Numbered from the stretch's first letter, positions 16,180-27,419 are shown. The stretch is 64,000 nucleotides of DNA from JADLDB01 sp040752975 (GCA_040752975.1 JBFMHF010000001.1:73750-137749); one strand, 5' to 3'. Notes: generated from the letters alone by a model not told the origin. A program made the numbers and translations.

Positions 16180-17754
16180 TCACGCCGCCCGGCGCGCCGG
16201 GGACGGCGACAGGCGGTTGACCCAGGCCCGGAAGGTGGCGTGGGGATCTTCGAAGGGATCCTCGAAGAGCGCGCGCACCTCCGCGCGGGACACCTGGCCC
16301 TTCGAGAAGGCCCGGGCGAGCGCGTCTCCCAACAGGTAGCCCAGCGCGTGACTCACCCCATTGAAGAGAGACAGCGGCGAGCGCGGCCAGAGGGCGCGGC
16401 TGGCACGAGGTTCCTCGGGGAGAGCGGCGGTGATGGCGAGGACGAAGGCGGCGACGCGGTGGGCTTCGCCGGCCCCGCGCTGGAAGTGGGCGGCCCAGTC
16501 CTCGAGCGACGTGCAGCGCCGCGCGGGGTTCACCAGGCGGCTGCCGAAGAAGCCGAGCGCCTCCTCGAGGCAGCGGGCCCAGAAGGCCTCCTCGCGCGGG
16601 CGTTCCCGCTGCATCGCGTCGCCCACGGCCAGGAAGCGCACGCAGTGGGCGGCCTCCTCCGCGGCGTGGTTCAACGACAGGCTGGCGAGCCACGCGGCGC
16701 GCGCCCGGGGGATCCACGCGCTCTCGCGGGACAGCACGTGGCGCTCGAGCTGCGACAGCTGTGCCGCGGTGAAGCGCCCACGCCGGCGCAGCTTTTCCAC
16801 CGCGTCGAGATCGCTCGCGGTCAGCACTGCCACCTCGGCCAGCGCCGCCCCCACCTTCACGCCCGTGAGCCGGCCGATGTCCCGGGCCAGGTGCCGGAAG
16901 GTCTGCGCCAGCCCCGACTCGGTGAGGGGCTCGTCGCCGGACTCGGCCTCCACGTAGTCGAGGAAGCTGCGCTGGCACACCACGGGCGACGCCGAGAAGA
17001 GGCACACCTCGTCCTCGGACAACTCGACTGCGCGCGCCGTCTCGGCCAGGCCGGCCTTCGCCAGCCGCCACCAGGCGCCCTCGGCGTTCTGGTAGACGAC
17101 GAGCTGTCGGCGCGTCGTCTCGCCCAGCGCCCGCGCCACCAGCCTGGGGACGTGCCCGGGCGCCACGTGGAACTGACCGATGAGCGACAGCACCAGCGGG
17201 CGATCGGCCGCGCGCGCCACCTTCGCGATCCGCTCGGCCGCGTAGGCGTCGCGCAGCTCGAGCGAGCGCGGCCCCTCGGCGCGGCGATCGACGGCAGCCA
17301 CTTCCAGCCGGTGCCGGCGGGCGAGGGCGAGGATCGGCTCGAAGCCGGGCCAGATGTCGAAAGGCCCGCGGTACGGGTGACCGATTCGCTCGAGGAAGGC
17401 CCCGCTCTTCAGCCGTCCGGCGAGGTACGCATCCAGCGTCGCCTGGTGCCGGCCCTCGACGAACTCCAGCGCCAACGCGACGCGGCGGCGGCCCTTGAGG
17501 GCGCGCTGGACCAGCTCGAGGTACGTCTGCTGCGCGAGGCGCAGCGTGTGGTAGTCGCCCACGTGCACCACGTCGGCCTGCGCGATGCGCGCGTGCACCT
17601 CGTCCAGCTCGATCACCCGGCGGTAACTGCGCGTGGCCCGGCGGTACCGCGCCTCGTACGCCCGGAAGGCGCGCGACGCGCCCTGGACCCGTTGATCGAT
17701 CTGGCGTTGCTGGTGCTGGAAGAGGGATCGCTGCAGCGTCAACGACGAACGCAT
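16180..17754 (-). CDS. ChaN-like haem-binding-family protein
   Basis: 524-residue protein. Residues about 55-290 match the ChaN/Cofac_haem_bdg pattern: VVHVGDYHTLRLAQQTYLELV, then VALALEFVEGRHQATLDAYLAG, then a central VLSLIGQFHVAPGHVPRLV. The C-terminal 200 residues (helical, Arg/Ala-rich) are not assigned. There is no signal peptide, unlike ChaN lipoproteins of Campylobacter. The ATG at 17754 is preferred over an earlier start at 17856, which would cross the divergent receptor gene. The adjacent TonB-dependent receptor makes a link to iron or haem plausible. It lies 100 bases upstream of plsB on the same strand. Confidence 0.65.
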   Translation of the reverse strand: MRSSLTLQRSLFQHQQRQIDQRVQGASRAFRAYEARYRRATRSYRRVIELDEVHARIAQADVVHVGDYHTLRLAQQTYLELVQRALKGRRRVALALEFVEGRHQATLDAYLAGRLKSGAFLERIGHPYRGPFDIWPGFEPILALARRHRLEVAAVDRRAEGPRSLELRDAYAAERIAKVARAADRPLVLSLIGQFHVAPGHVPRLVARALGETTRRQLVVYQNAEGAWWRLAKAGLAETARAVELSEDEVCLFSASPVVCQRSFLDYVEAESGDEPLTESGLAQTFRHLARDIGRLTGVKVGAALAEVAVLTASDLDAVEKLRRRGRFTAAQLSQLERHVLSRESAWIPRARAAWLASLSLNHAAEEAAHCVRFLAVGDAMQRERPREEAFWARCLEEALGFFGSRLVNPARRCTSLEDWAAHFQRGAGEAHRVAAFVLAITAALPEEPRASRALWPRSPLSLFNGVSHALGYLLGDALARAFSKGQVSRAEVRALFEDPFEDPHATFRAWVNRLSPSPARRAA

Positions 17755-17843
17755 GGGCGACGCGAACGGTCCCACGCGCGCTCCTGCGCGGCAAATTTCC
17801 TGACTTGCCTTCGCGCCGCCTTTCATTCGACCATCCGACGTAC

Positions 17844-20663
17844 GTGCGCAGCGCACTCCCGATCGCTCTCGGCCTCGCCCTCGTCGCGCGCGCGGCCGCC
17901 GCCGATCCCCGCTCCACCTTTCTCTACACGCCGCCTGTCGAGGCGCCCATGGGGCAGCCCTTCAAGGTGGAAGGCAACCTGTCCGGCGGGCCCTTCGCGA
18001 AGGTGCTGGTGAAGGTGCGCGGCCCGGGCGAGGCGTACGAGGAGTATGAGCTGGCGCTGCAGTACGGCGATCTCTACCGCGCCACCCTGCCGGCCTCCCG
18101 CATGGTGCCGCCCGGCATCGAGCTCTATGTCGAAGGCGTCACTGCCGCGGGGAAGGCCACACCCCTGTTCGCCACCGCCTCGCGCCCGGCGCGGGTGATC
18201 ATCGTCGGGGACTCGACGGACGTGGCCGAGAAGAACCCGTACGGCGACGCCGCCGAGAAGGCCGACAAGAAGAAGCCGAAGTGCAAACCGAAGAAGGGGA
18301 AGAAGTGCCCCGAGGAGCCCCCGCCCGAGAAGCCCGCCGGCGAGCCCGAGGAGAAGATCCCGTCGGAGTGGGTGGACACGTCGGACTCAACCGCCGCGGA
18401 CAAGGCGAGCGGTGGCGAGGTGGTGGCCGCGAAGGTGGTGGCGGAGAGATCAACGGAGAAGGGCACGGAGAAGCCACCTCCGGAGAGGCCTCCCGTGGAG
18501 AAGCCGCTGGAGAAGCCCCAGCCCGAGCGGCCACCCACCGCGGAGGGCGGCGCACCGCCACGAGAGCGCACCGCCCTCGACGAGGAGCTGGCGGTGTACG
18601 GCGCCGAGGCCCCGTCCGGGTTCGCCCAGAAGCTGGACGAGCGGACCCGCACGACGGTGCTGTCCCCGGTCGTTCTGTCCGCGGCGCACTTGAGGCAGCT
18701 CGGTGTCCGGTACGTCCACGAGGCGCTCGATCTCGTCCCAGGCCTGGCGGTGAGCCGCGACGTGCAGGGCTTCTACCGGGTGGGCGTCCGCGGCCTCCGC
18801 AGCGCCCCCGAAGTCCTCTTCCTCCTCGACGGCCAGCGCCTCAACCACTTCTACGACGGTCAGGCGCTCGCCACGCTGCCGGTGGACAACCTGGAGCGCA
18901 TCGAGATCCTCCGCGGGCCGGCCACCGCCGAGGTGGGCCTCGGCAACTTCCTCGCGGTGGTGAACCTGGTGACCCACTCCGAAGAGGGCCTTCGCGGCTC
19001 CTTCACCGGCGGCAGCTTCGAGGCCTTCGACGGGCACCTGTCGGGCGCGAAGAAGCTGGGGCCCGTCAGTCTCCACGGCGACGCGGACGTGGTGAACCAG
19101 TACGGCTACCGGAAGTCGGTGACGAAGGACGGGCTCGATCCCCCCACCGGCACACCCCGCGCGCACAGCACCCTCGACAACCGCTTCCTGTTGAACGTCG
19201 GCCTCGGCGTCAGCCTCGACACCGCGAGCGCCGGCGCCTTCGGGGTGTCCGGCCGCTTCATGCTGGAGAACCGGAGCGCGTTGATCGGCCTCTTCGACGT
19301 GGTGGGCAACGACTCGCGGCTGCGCTGGCAGTCGATCGACGTGGCGCTCACCTGGTCGAAGCCGTTGGGCGAGCTGGGCGCCGTCTCGGCGCGCCTCTTC
19401 TTCGATCAGCAGGACACCAACCGCCTCTGGCAGCTCACGCCCGACGGCTACCAGGTGACGGCCTCCAACCCCGACACGCTCTTCCCGGACGGCATCCTCG
19501 AGCAGGTGACGGTGGGCGCGCGCACCTTCGGGCTGTCGGGCCGGGCGGATCTCAAGCTGCCGGCCAGGAATCAGCTCGCGGTGGGGCTCGACGCGCAGCT
19601 CCAGTCGATCTCCAGCTACGCGTACCTCGCCAACTACGTGCCCGGCACCAACGTCAATGCCGGATCGCTGGTGCGGCCCGATGGGCTGCGCTACCCGACG
19701 GAGAACGGGCAGGGCGGCCGGGGCCCCGCGGCCGATCGCTTCAGCTTCGGCCTCTTCGGCTCCGACACCTGGACGCCGCTCGACGCGCTCTCCATCCAGG
19801 CGGGCCTGAGGCTCGACTTCACGCAGCTCCCCACGGCCGACGCCGCCGGCGCGTGGACGGGCGGCGCGCTGGTGCCTTCCTTCGGTCCACGCCTGGGCCT
19901 GGCCGTGACGCCCTTCAGCAACCTCGTCTTCCGCGGCCACTACGGGCGGGCCTGGCGCGCGCCCACCGTGCAGGAGCTGGCGGAGACGATCCCCAACAGC
20001 GACTCCAACCAGGGCCGGGCGATCGGCAACCCGCAGCTCCAGGGCTCGTACGTCGATCTCGTGGAGGGCGGGGTCGAGTACCTGCAGGGCGTGGGCGACG
20101 CGAAGCTGCAGCTCAAGGCCAACGCCTTCTTCGAGCGCATCTCCAACGCCATCGCGCTCATCGACACCACCGGCAACCTGGTGCCGTACTCGAACCGGCC
20201 GATCGGCGTGCAGTCGTGGGGCTTCGAGGGCGAGGCGCGGCTCGAGGTGACCCGGCGGGGCGTGGCCTGGCTCAACGCCGCGTGGCAGCGCGCGGAGGAT
20301 CTCGGCACACCCGCGTCGGGGCGGCTGCTCACCGACGTGCCCCAGGTGCGCTTCAACGGCGGCTTCTCCCTGCCGGTGGGCCCGTACCTGAACCTCGATC
20401 TCGTCGTCCGGTACCACTCGGAGCGGCGCAACAACAGCCGCTCGGTGCTGGAGCAGATCCGCCGCTACACGCTGCCCGCCTACACCACCGTCACCGCGCA
20501 GCTGCGCACCGAGCCCCTCTTCGATCACCTCGAGCTGGGGGTGCTCGGCCAGAACGTCTTCACCTTCGACTATATTGACGACGTCCCCCGGCCGGACCGG
20601 ATGCCGGGCGGCGTACCGCGCGAGAGCGTGCTCGTCTTCGGGACCATTCGGGTGTTCTTCTAA
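17844..20663 (+). CDS. TonB-dependent receptor with N-terminal Ig-like domain and charged linker
   Basis: Outer-membrane receptor of 939 residues. A signal peptide (to about 24) is followed by an Ig-like domain (about 25-125, YTPPVEAPMGQPFKVEG). A low-complexity linker rich in Lys, Pro and Glu follows (about 130-250). The plug domain is at about 265-380 (LRQLGVRYVHEALDLVPGL, NLERIEILRGPATAEVG), and a 22-strand-type barrel ends in the terminal phenylalanine VFGTIRVFF. The GTG at 17844 gives a clean signal peptide; an upstream TTG at 17805 does not. The extra N-terminus could contact periplasmic or inner-membrane partners. The substrate is unknown. Confidence 0.88.
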   Translation: MRSALPIALGLALVARAAAADPRSTFLYTPPVEAPMGQPFKVEGNLSGGPFAKVLVKVRGPGEAYEEYELALQYGDLYRATLPASRMVPPGIELYVEGVTAAGKATPLFATASRPARVIIVGDSTDVAEKNPYGDAAEKADKKKPKCKPKKGKKCPEEPPPEKPAGEPEEKIPSEWVDTSDSTAADKASGGEVVAAKVVAERSTEKGTEKPPPERPPVEKPLEKPQPERPPTAEGGAPPRERTALDEELAVYGAEAPSGFAQKLDERTRTTVLSPVVLSAAHLRQLGVRYVHEALDLVPGLAVSRDVQGFYRVGVRGLRSAPEVLFLLDGQRLNHFYDGQALATLPVDNLERIEILRGPATAEVGLGNFLAVVNLVTHSEEGLRGSFTGGSFEAFDGHLSGAKKLGPVSLHGDADVVNQYGYRKSVTKDGLDPPTGTPRAHSTLDNRFLLNVGLGVSLDTASAGAFGVSGRFMLENRSALIGLFDVVGNDSRLRWQSIDVALTWSKPLGELGAVSARLFFDQQDTNRLWQLTPDGYQVTASNPDTLFPDGILEQVTVGARTFGLSGRADLKLPARNQLAVGLDAQLQSISSYAYLANYVPGTNVNAGSLVRPDGLRYPTENGQGGRGPAADRFSFGLFGSDTWTPLDALSIQAGLRLDFTQLPTADAAGAWTGGALVPSFGPRLGLAVTPFSNLVFRGHYGRAWRAPTVQELAETIPNSDSNQGRAIGNPQLQGSYVDLVEGGVEYLQGVGDAKLQLKANAFFERISNAIALIDTTGNLVPYSNRPIGVQSWGFEGEARLEVTRRGVAWLNAAWQRAEDLGTPASGRLLTDVPQVRFNGGFSLPVGPYLNLDLVVRYHSERRNNSRSVLEQIRRYTLPAYTTVTAQLRTEPLFDHLELGVLGQNVFTFDYIDDVPRPDRMPGGVPRESVLVFGTIRVFF

Positions 20664-20667
20664 GGCC

Positions 20668-21510
20668 ATGGCGCGCTGGCTCTTCTTCACGGCGATCCTC
20701 GCGGGCGCGTCCACCCTGACGGGCTGCATCGCGTACAACGACACCTGCCAGCCGCTGGTGGACAACCCCAACGAGCGCGTGGCCTTCGTCGCCAAGGGCA
20801 CGGAGATCTGGCTCGACCGCCCCAACGCCCGCCACGCCAACAACGCGATCGGCCAGCACGCTGCGGACAGCTTCGTGTGGGTCTACCGCGACGGAGATCG
20901 CCCGGTGGACTTCGCGGTGGTGAACGGCGGCGCGATTCGCGCCGAGGGGCTGTGCGTGACGCGCAACATCCTGCGGGAAGGGCCGCTCACCAACGGCACC
21001 CTGCACGAGATCCTCCTCTTCGAGAACCCGGTGATCGCCGTCGATCTCTCCGAGGCGCAGGTGGTGGAGATGTTCGAGCACTCGGTGGAGCGCCTCTTCG
21101 CCGCGCCCGCGCCCATCGTCTCGCCCGCCGGCCAGTTCCTGCAGGTCTCCGCCGAGGTGTCGCTGGACGTGGACTGCGCCCAGCCTGCCGGGAGCCGCGT
21201 CACGGCGCTGCGGATCAAGGGCCAATCGCTCCAGAAGCCCGGCCGACCCATCGAGCAGGCGAAGTTCCGCGCGGCGATGTCCTCCTTCATCGTGAAGGGC
21301 GGCGACGGCTACACGATGCTGGCCGGCACCAGCACGGATCCCACGCGCAACCCCGAGCAGGCCAAGCGCTTCGGCGGCATCGACTCCAACATCGCCGGCG
21401 AGTACCTCAAGCAGAGCCCCTATAACCAGACGGTGGAGAACGGCATGCGGGTGGACCCGATGCGGATCCGCTTCACCAACTGCTCGACGCCCACGCGGCC
21501 CGCCAACTGA
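20668..21510 (+). CDS. Lipoprotein made of a 5'-nucleotidase C-terminal domain
   Basis: 280-residue lipoprotein (signal ending STLTGC). The mature protein matches the C-terminal half of UshA-type 5'-nucleotidases: DFAVVNGGAIRAEG, TNGTLHEILLFENPV, FIVKGGDGYTML. The N-terminal metallophosphatase half is missing, so it should lack the metal-binding active site and may only bind nucleotides or sugars. It begins four bases after the receptor stop, which suggests the two work together, perhaps capturing a nucleotide-like ligand at the outer membrane (inference). Confidence 0.8.
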   Translation: MARWLFFTAILAGASTLTGCIAYNDTCQPLVDNPNERVAFVAKGTEIWLDRPNARHANNAIGQHAADSFVWVYRDGDRPVDFAVVNGGAIRAEGLCVTRNILREGPLTNGTLHEILLFENPVIAVDLSEAQVVEMFEHSVERLFAAPAPIVSPAGQFLQVSAEVSLDVDCAQPAGSRVTALRIKGQSLQKPGRPIEQAKFRAAMSSFIVKGGDGYTMLAGTSTDPTRNPEQAKRFGGIDSNIAGEYLKQSPYNQTVENGMRVDPMRIRFTNCSTPTRPAN

Positions 21511-21530
21511 AGCGAAGCCCAGACGCGACA

Positions 21531-21566
21531 ACGCCCTCCCGGCAGCAGGGCGCCAGGGGAGGGCGT
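21531..21566. terminator. Hairpin between convergent genes
   Basis: A perfect 10-base inverted repeat, ACGCCCTCCC (21531-21540) and GGGAGGGCGT (21557-21566), with a 16-base loop. It sits between the ends of the lipoprotein gene and the minus-strand TIGR04563 gene. There is no T-run, so it may act as a bidirectional barrier or a transcript-end stabiliser rather than a classical terminator. Confidence 0.45.
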
Positions 21567-21586
21567 GGGCGCGACCGACGAGAGAT

Positions 21587-21778
21587 TCAGCCGTTCGACG
21601 AAGGATCGAGCACGTCGTTGGGCGAAGGGATCCGCCGCAGGTCCGTGCGTGCAATCTTCCATGCCTGCTGGACGATCCACGACAGCGAGCGATCCTGCCG
21701 CTCGGCCTCGTGCTCGATCTCCCGGAGCATCTCTTCCGGGAAGTACAGCGACTGCTTGCGATGATCCGTCGTCGCCAT
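21587..21778 (-). CDS. TIGR04563-type small protein (second of a tandem pair)
   Basis: 63 residues with the pattern KQSLYFPEEMLREIEHEAERQDRS and SWIVQQAWKIA. This matches the ribbon-helix-helix-like TIGR04563 family of small proteins found mainly in myxobacteria. It is nearly identical in its core to the neighbour encoded just upstream on the same strand, and its start overlaps that gene's stop (TGATG). DNA binding is plausible from the predicted ribbon-helix-helix shape but is not established. Confidence 0.75.
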   Translation of the reverse strand: MATTDHRKQSLYFPEEMLREIEHEAERQDRSLSWIVQQAWKIARTDLRRIPSPNDVLDPSSNG

Positions 21779-21978
21779 CAGCGGTCCTCGCGGGGATCCG
21801 GCGCGCCGGCCACGTCATTCACGGCCGGGAAGGCCTTGATGCGATCGCGGGCAATCTTCCACGCCTGCTGGACGACCCACGACAGAGAACGATCCTGGCG
21901 GTTGGCCTCCTCCTGGATCTCCTTCAGCATCTCTTCGGGGAAGTACAGGGACTGCTTGCGCTTGTCGGTGCCAGACAT
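21778..21978 (-). CDS. TIGR04563-type small protein (first of a tandem pair)
   Basis: 66 residues with the core KQSLYFPEEMLKEIQEEA and SLSWVVQQAWKIA, closely matching the downstream paralog. The tails differ (here AVNDVAGAPDPREDR). A GGAGA ribosome-binding site precedes the ATG on the minus strand. The two are divergent from the large lipoprotein gene at 22096, and 117 bases separate them. Confidence 0.75.
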   Translation of the reverse strand: MSGTDKRKQSLYFPEEMLKEIQEEANRQDRSLSWVVQQAWKIARDRIKAFPAVNDVAGAPDPREDR

Positions 21979-22095
21979 GTGGGGGATCTCCGAGAGTGCG
22001 AACGGCGATACGACGTAAGTTCGCGTTTATCCGACACAAGCAGGCGGGGGTCAACCATTTCCCCCACTGCCGTACAGCGGTAGAAGTCCGCCCCT

Positions 22096-24183
22096 ATGCG
22101 GACACTCGCCCCCCTGTGGTGCCTGGTGCTGCTGCTCTCTGCGGCGGGGTGCAACTGCAAGCAGAACGTGAACACCATTCCGCCGTCGCTGGGCGTCACG
22201 CCGGCGGGCGTCGACTTCGGGCAGGTGAAGGTGAACGAGTCGGCGGTGCGCACGGTGCGGCTCGCGGCGCGCACCCAGGCCCAGGTGACGATCTCCTCGG
22301 TGACCATCGAGGGCGCGGGGCGAGGGGCCTTCACGCTGGGCGCGGCGCCCGCGCAGGTGGCTCCGCTGGCGGAAGAGCCCCTGGAGATCACTTTTCATCC
22401 CACGGCGCTCGAGGCCTCGGTGGCGACGCTGGTGATCGCCAGCGATGATCCGGACAGGCCGACGACGCGGGTGGCGCTGGCGGGGGAGGGCGCCAAGCCG
22501 ATCCTCCAGGTGACGCCGACGTGCGACGCGCAGCTGGGCTGCAGGGGCACGGTGACGGTGACGCCGCCGGCCATCGACTTCGGGGCGGAGCCGAAGGATC
22601 GCCTGGTGCCGATCCCCGAGACGCAGCTGCCGACGGTGGTGGTGGTGAACGCAGGGCCGGTGGCGCTGCTGGTGACGAAGCTGGCGGTGGAGGGCGCTGA
22701 CGCGGCGGCCTTCACCTTCACCGGGACACTCGAGCCGGGCGGCCGGGTGCTGCAGGCCAGCGAGGGCTTCAACGTGCCGATCCGCTTCACGCCGACGAGC
22801 GAGACCCAGCAGTCCTACGCGGCCGAGCTGGTGATCGAGTCCGACGACGCCGACGCGATGCGCCTCACGGTGGCGCTGGCCGGTACGCTGCGCCCGAACC
22901 TCCCGCCGGAGGTGTGCGCGAACCTGGTGCGCGTGGTGCCGCCGCCCTCCGGTGACGCGCCGCGCGACTACAGCTCGGCCTCCGAGTGGGACTCGCTGCG
23001 GATGCCACCCGCGGGGGGCTACGACTTCAGCGCGCGCCGCGACGTCCGGCCGGGCGATCTCACGATCTTCTCCGCCAGCAGCCCGGGCGAGGTGAACAGC
23101 TCGTGCAGCTTCGATCCCGAGGACGGCCGCACCTCGCTCACCTACGCGTGGCGGCTCGTGTCCACCCCGCGCGGCGCCGAGGGGCTGGGGCTGTCGGGCG
23201 CGACGACGCCGCAGGTGCAGCTGCGGCCGGTGGTGACGGGGGAATACGTGCTGGAGCTCACGGTGGCGGACGTGCAGGGCCACGCCACCACCGTGCCGAT
23301 CAAGTTCGCCGTCGCGGTGAAGGAGGATCTCGTGGCGCAGCTGCAGTGGTCGGGCGCGGCCGACGTCGATCTCGACGTGCACCTGGTGCGGCCCTCCGCC
23401 GCCGACGGAGGCGCCTTCGCGGGGGTCTTCGACTTCTTCAGCCACGGCGCGGCCAGCAAGACGTCGGGAGACATCAACGGCTACGCCGTCACCACCCAGC
23501 GGGCGATGCCGGGTGCGGGCTTCGACTTCGACTGGGGCCAGCCGGGCTCGTCCGACGATCCGCGCCTCAACGTCGACGACACCGGCTCGGGGGCGCTGCT
23601 CGAGAACGTGTCTCTCAACTACCCGGAGAACGACGCGCCCTGCGCCACGGCGTCCTGCCGGTACAAGGTGCTGGTCCACTACTTCAAGGACGCGCGCAAC
23701 CACGCGCCGGCGGCCTGCTTCGTCACGGGCGACGCGGGCTGCCTCGACGGTGACGCGTGCGGTTGCGCGACTCCCCAGCGCTGCGTGGCGGACGGCGCGC
23801 CCATCGGCGACGCGGGCGTCGGCGCCGGCAAGTGCTTCCCGGCGCCCAACCCGGTGGTGCGGCTCTTCTTCCGGGGCAGCCCGACGCCCGCCGCCGTCAT
23901 CCCCCTCGACACGTTGGTGCCGCCGGACGAGCTGGTGCTGGGCGCTCCCTGCCAGATGCTCTACGTCGCGGACGTGGAGTGGCCGGCGAAGTCGGCGGTT
24001 GGATCTCTGCCCGACGGAGGCACGCCACCTCCGGTGGTGCAGGTGAAGGGCGCGGACGTGAACGGGCGGATCACCGCGCCCGTGGTGTCGCGCTTCGGCT
24101 GGCGTCAGACGGGCGGCAGCCTTCAGTGCAGCCCCGACGTCACGCTCGGCGGCGTGCAGTGGTACGCCGAGCAACCGAGGTAG
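22096..24183 (+). CDS. Large lipoprotein with ASH-like and PKD-like domains
   Basis: 695-residue lipoprotein (signal ending SAAGC). Two immunoglobulin-like ASH/choice-of-anchor-D-type domains lie at about 35-135 and 145-275; the pattern VDFGQVKVNESAVRTVRL...ITFHPT is repeated as IRFTPTSETQQSYAAELVIESDD. A PKD-like or REJ-like domain follows at about 310-415 (CSFDPEDGRTSLTYAWRLVS). A C-terminal domain with WSGAADVDLDVHLVRP continues as in extracellular VWA-related/DUF2135-type modules. Probable surface structural or adhesive protein; no enzyme motif is seen. Confidence 0.75.
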   Translation: MRTLAPLWCLVLLLSAAGCNCKQNVNTIPPSLGVTPAGVDFGQVKVNESAVRTVRLAARTQAQVTISSVTIEGAGRGAFTLGAAPAQVAPLAEEPLEITFHPTALEASVATLVIASDDPDRPTTRVALAGEGAKPILQVTPTCDAQLGCRGTVTVTPPAIDFGAEPKDRLVPIPETQLPTVVVVNAGPVALLVTKLAVEGADAAAFTFTGTLEPGGRVLQASEGFNVPIRFTPTSETQQSYAAELVIESDDADAMRLTVALAGTLRPNLPPEVCANLVRVVPPPSGDAPRDYSSASEWDSLRMPPAGGYDFSARRDVRPGDLTIFSASSPGEVNSSCSFDPEDGRTSLTYAWRLVSTPRGAEGLGLSGATTPQVQLRPVVTGEYVLELTVADVQGHATTVPIKFAVAVKEDLVAQLQWSGAADVDLDVHLVRPSAADGGAFAGVFDFFSHGAASKTSGDINGYAVTTQRAMPGAGFDFDWGQPGSSDDPRLNVDDTGSGALLENVSLNYPENDAPCATASCRYKVLVHYFKDARNHAPAACFVTGDAGCLDGDACGCATPQRCVADGAPIGDAGVGAGKCFPAPNPVVRLFFRGSPTPAAVIPLDTLVPPDELVLGAPCQMLYVADVEWPAKSAVGSLPDGGTPPPVVQVKGADVNGRITAPVVSRFGWRQTGGSLQCSPDVTLGGVQWYAEQPR

Positions 24184-24430
24184 GACCGATCGACAACGGG
24201 GTCGCTCCTCCGGCCCAAAGGAGCACCCAGAAAGAGGGACGGGCCGACCGAAGTCGACCCGACCCGTGAGCCCAGGGGGGGAGGGGGGGGACCCCTGGGC
24301 CCAACGCCGTAACTCGCATCGCTTGAACCCGGTGCGCCCTCTTGCATTCCTCGGACCGGAGCGATTGTTCAGTGCAATCATAAGGTGGCAACCGGGGGTC
24401 AGCAACTCGCCCCCCCAGGAGGGTTGACCG
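24184..24430 (+). other. Untranslated region upstream of tilS with a G-rich hairpin
   Basis: About 247 bases without a convincing gene. At 24270-24300 GCCCAGGGG pairs with CCCCTGGGC around a loop that holds most of a G7-A-G8 run (24275-24290). This could form a hairpin or a quadruplex, but no T-run follows. The tilS ribosome-binding site AGGAGG is at 24417-24422. A small RNA or leader cannot be excluded. Confidence 0.4.
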
Positions 24431-25417
24431 ATGGAGGAACCCCAGCAACTACGGCAGGTTGCGGAGCTCCAGGCCGAGCTCGAGCGGGGGCTCCGGCGGC
24501 GGTCCCTCGCCGGTCGGGGGATCCTCGTCGCGGTTTCCGGTGGGGCCGACTCGCTGGTGCTGATGCACGCGCTCAAGGCCTGCTCGCCGCGCCTGGACTT
24601 GCGCCTGGAGGTCGCGACGGTGGATCACGGCCTGCAGCCGCAGAGCGCGACGTGGGCCGACGGCGTCGAGCGCGCGGCCACGCAGCTGTCCCTGCGCTGT
24701 CATCGCGCGACGCTGCAGCTCGATCCCACGTCGAGTGGCGTGGAGGCGAAGGCACGCGACGCGCGGTACGCCGCCCTCGAGCGGATCCGGAGGCAGGCGG
24801 GGCTGGACGTGGTGGCTACGGCGCACACGGCGTCGGATCAGGCGGAGACGCTGGTGATGCGCCTCGCCCGCGGGACGGCGCTGGGCGGAGCGGCCGGCAT
24901 CCTCGAGGAGCGGGAGGACCGCGTGGTTCGCCCGCTGCTCTTCGCCACGCGCGCCGACGTGGAGCGCTGGGCCGAGGCGCTCGGGTTGTCGCCCGTCAGC
25001 GATCCGATGAACGGGGATCCGGCCTTCCTCCGCGCGCGCATCCGGCGCGAGGTGCTTCCGGCGTGGAGTGCGGCGGTGGGCTTCGAGGTGCAGCCGGCGC
25101 TCGCCCGCTTCGCCCGGCTGGCCGCGGAAGACGATCGGTACCTCTCCGAGGAGGCGCGGCGGGCCTTCGAGCGCTGTGCCCTCTCGACGGGCGGCCTGGA
25201 TCGGGTGGCCGTCGCAGCCCTGGCGATCCCCGTCCGGCGGCGGGTGGTGGCGGAGGTGCTGAGCTCCGCTGAGCTGCCGCTGGACACCGTCGTCCTCGAG
25301 GAGGCCCTGCGCGCCGTCGCCGAGGGCGGCACCGCCACCCTGCCGGGCGACAAGCTGCTCGCCTGCACCAATGACCGGGTCCGCGTGGAGCCCGCCCCTC
25401 CGCGGAGGACTTCATGA
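24431..25417 (+). CDS. tilS: tRNA(Ile)-lysidine synthetase TilS
   Basis: Adds lysine to C34 of the AUA-reading tRNA(Ile), changing both codon and aminoacylation identity. The PP-loop SGGADS lies at 36-41. Family motifs THxxSDQAETLVMRL and the RARIRREVLP segment follow. At 328 residues it is shorter than the 432 of E. coli, lacking most of the C-terminal domain, a form common in other bacteria. AGGAGG precedes the ATG by eight bases. It opens the tilS-ftsH-folP run seen in many bacteria. Confidence 0.93.
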   Translation: MEEPQQLRQVAELQAELERGLRRRSLAGRGILVAVSGGADSLVLMHALKACSPRLDLRLEVATVDHGLQPQSATWADGVERAATQLSLRCHRATLQLDPTSSGVEAKARDARYAALERIRRQAGLDVVATAHTASDQAETLVMRLARGTALGGAAGILEEREDRVVRPLLFATRADVERWAEALGLSPVSDPMNGDPAFLRARIRREVLPAWSAAVGFEVQPALARFARLAAEDDRYLSEEARRAFERCALSTGGLDRVAVAALAIPVRRRVVAEVLSSAELPLDTVVLEEALRAVAEGGTATLPGDKLLACTNDRVRVEPAPPRRTS

Positions 25418-25499
25418 AAGTTCACGCGGAACCCCCGGGCGCTCGGGAAGGTCATGGGTTATAAGGGGACGAAGTCGTTCACGCCTGCCAAGGGTTCCC

Positions 25500-27415
<1,916 letters not shown>

Positions 27416-27419
<4 letters not shown>

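Noticed and set aside
13632..16220. Very long plus-strand open frame opposite plsB
   Set aside because: Composition is Leu/Arg/His-rich as in antisense frames, and plsB on the other strand has all its motifs.
18450..20843. Long minus-strand open frame opposite the TonB receptor
   Set aside because: No motif or signal peptide; receptor reading has plug and barrel features.
22051..24576. Minus-strand open frame opposite the ASH/PKD lipoprotein
   Set aside because: Arg/His-rich antisense composition; plus-strand protein has a clear signal and repeats.
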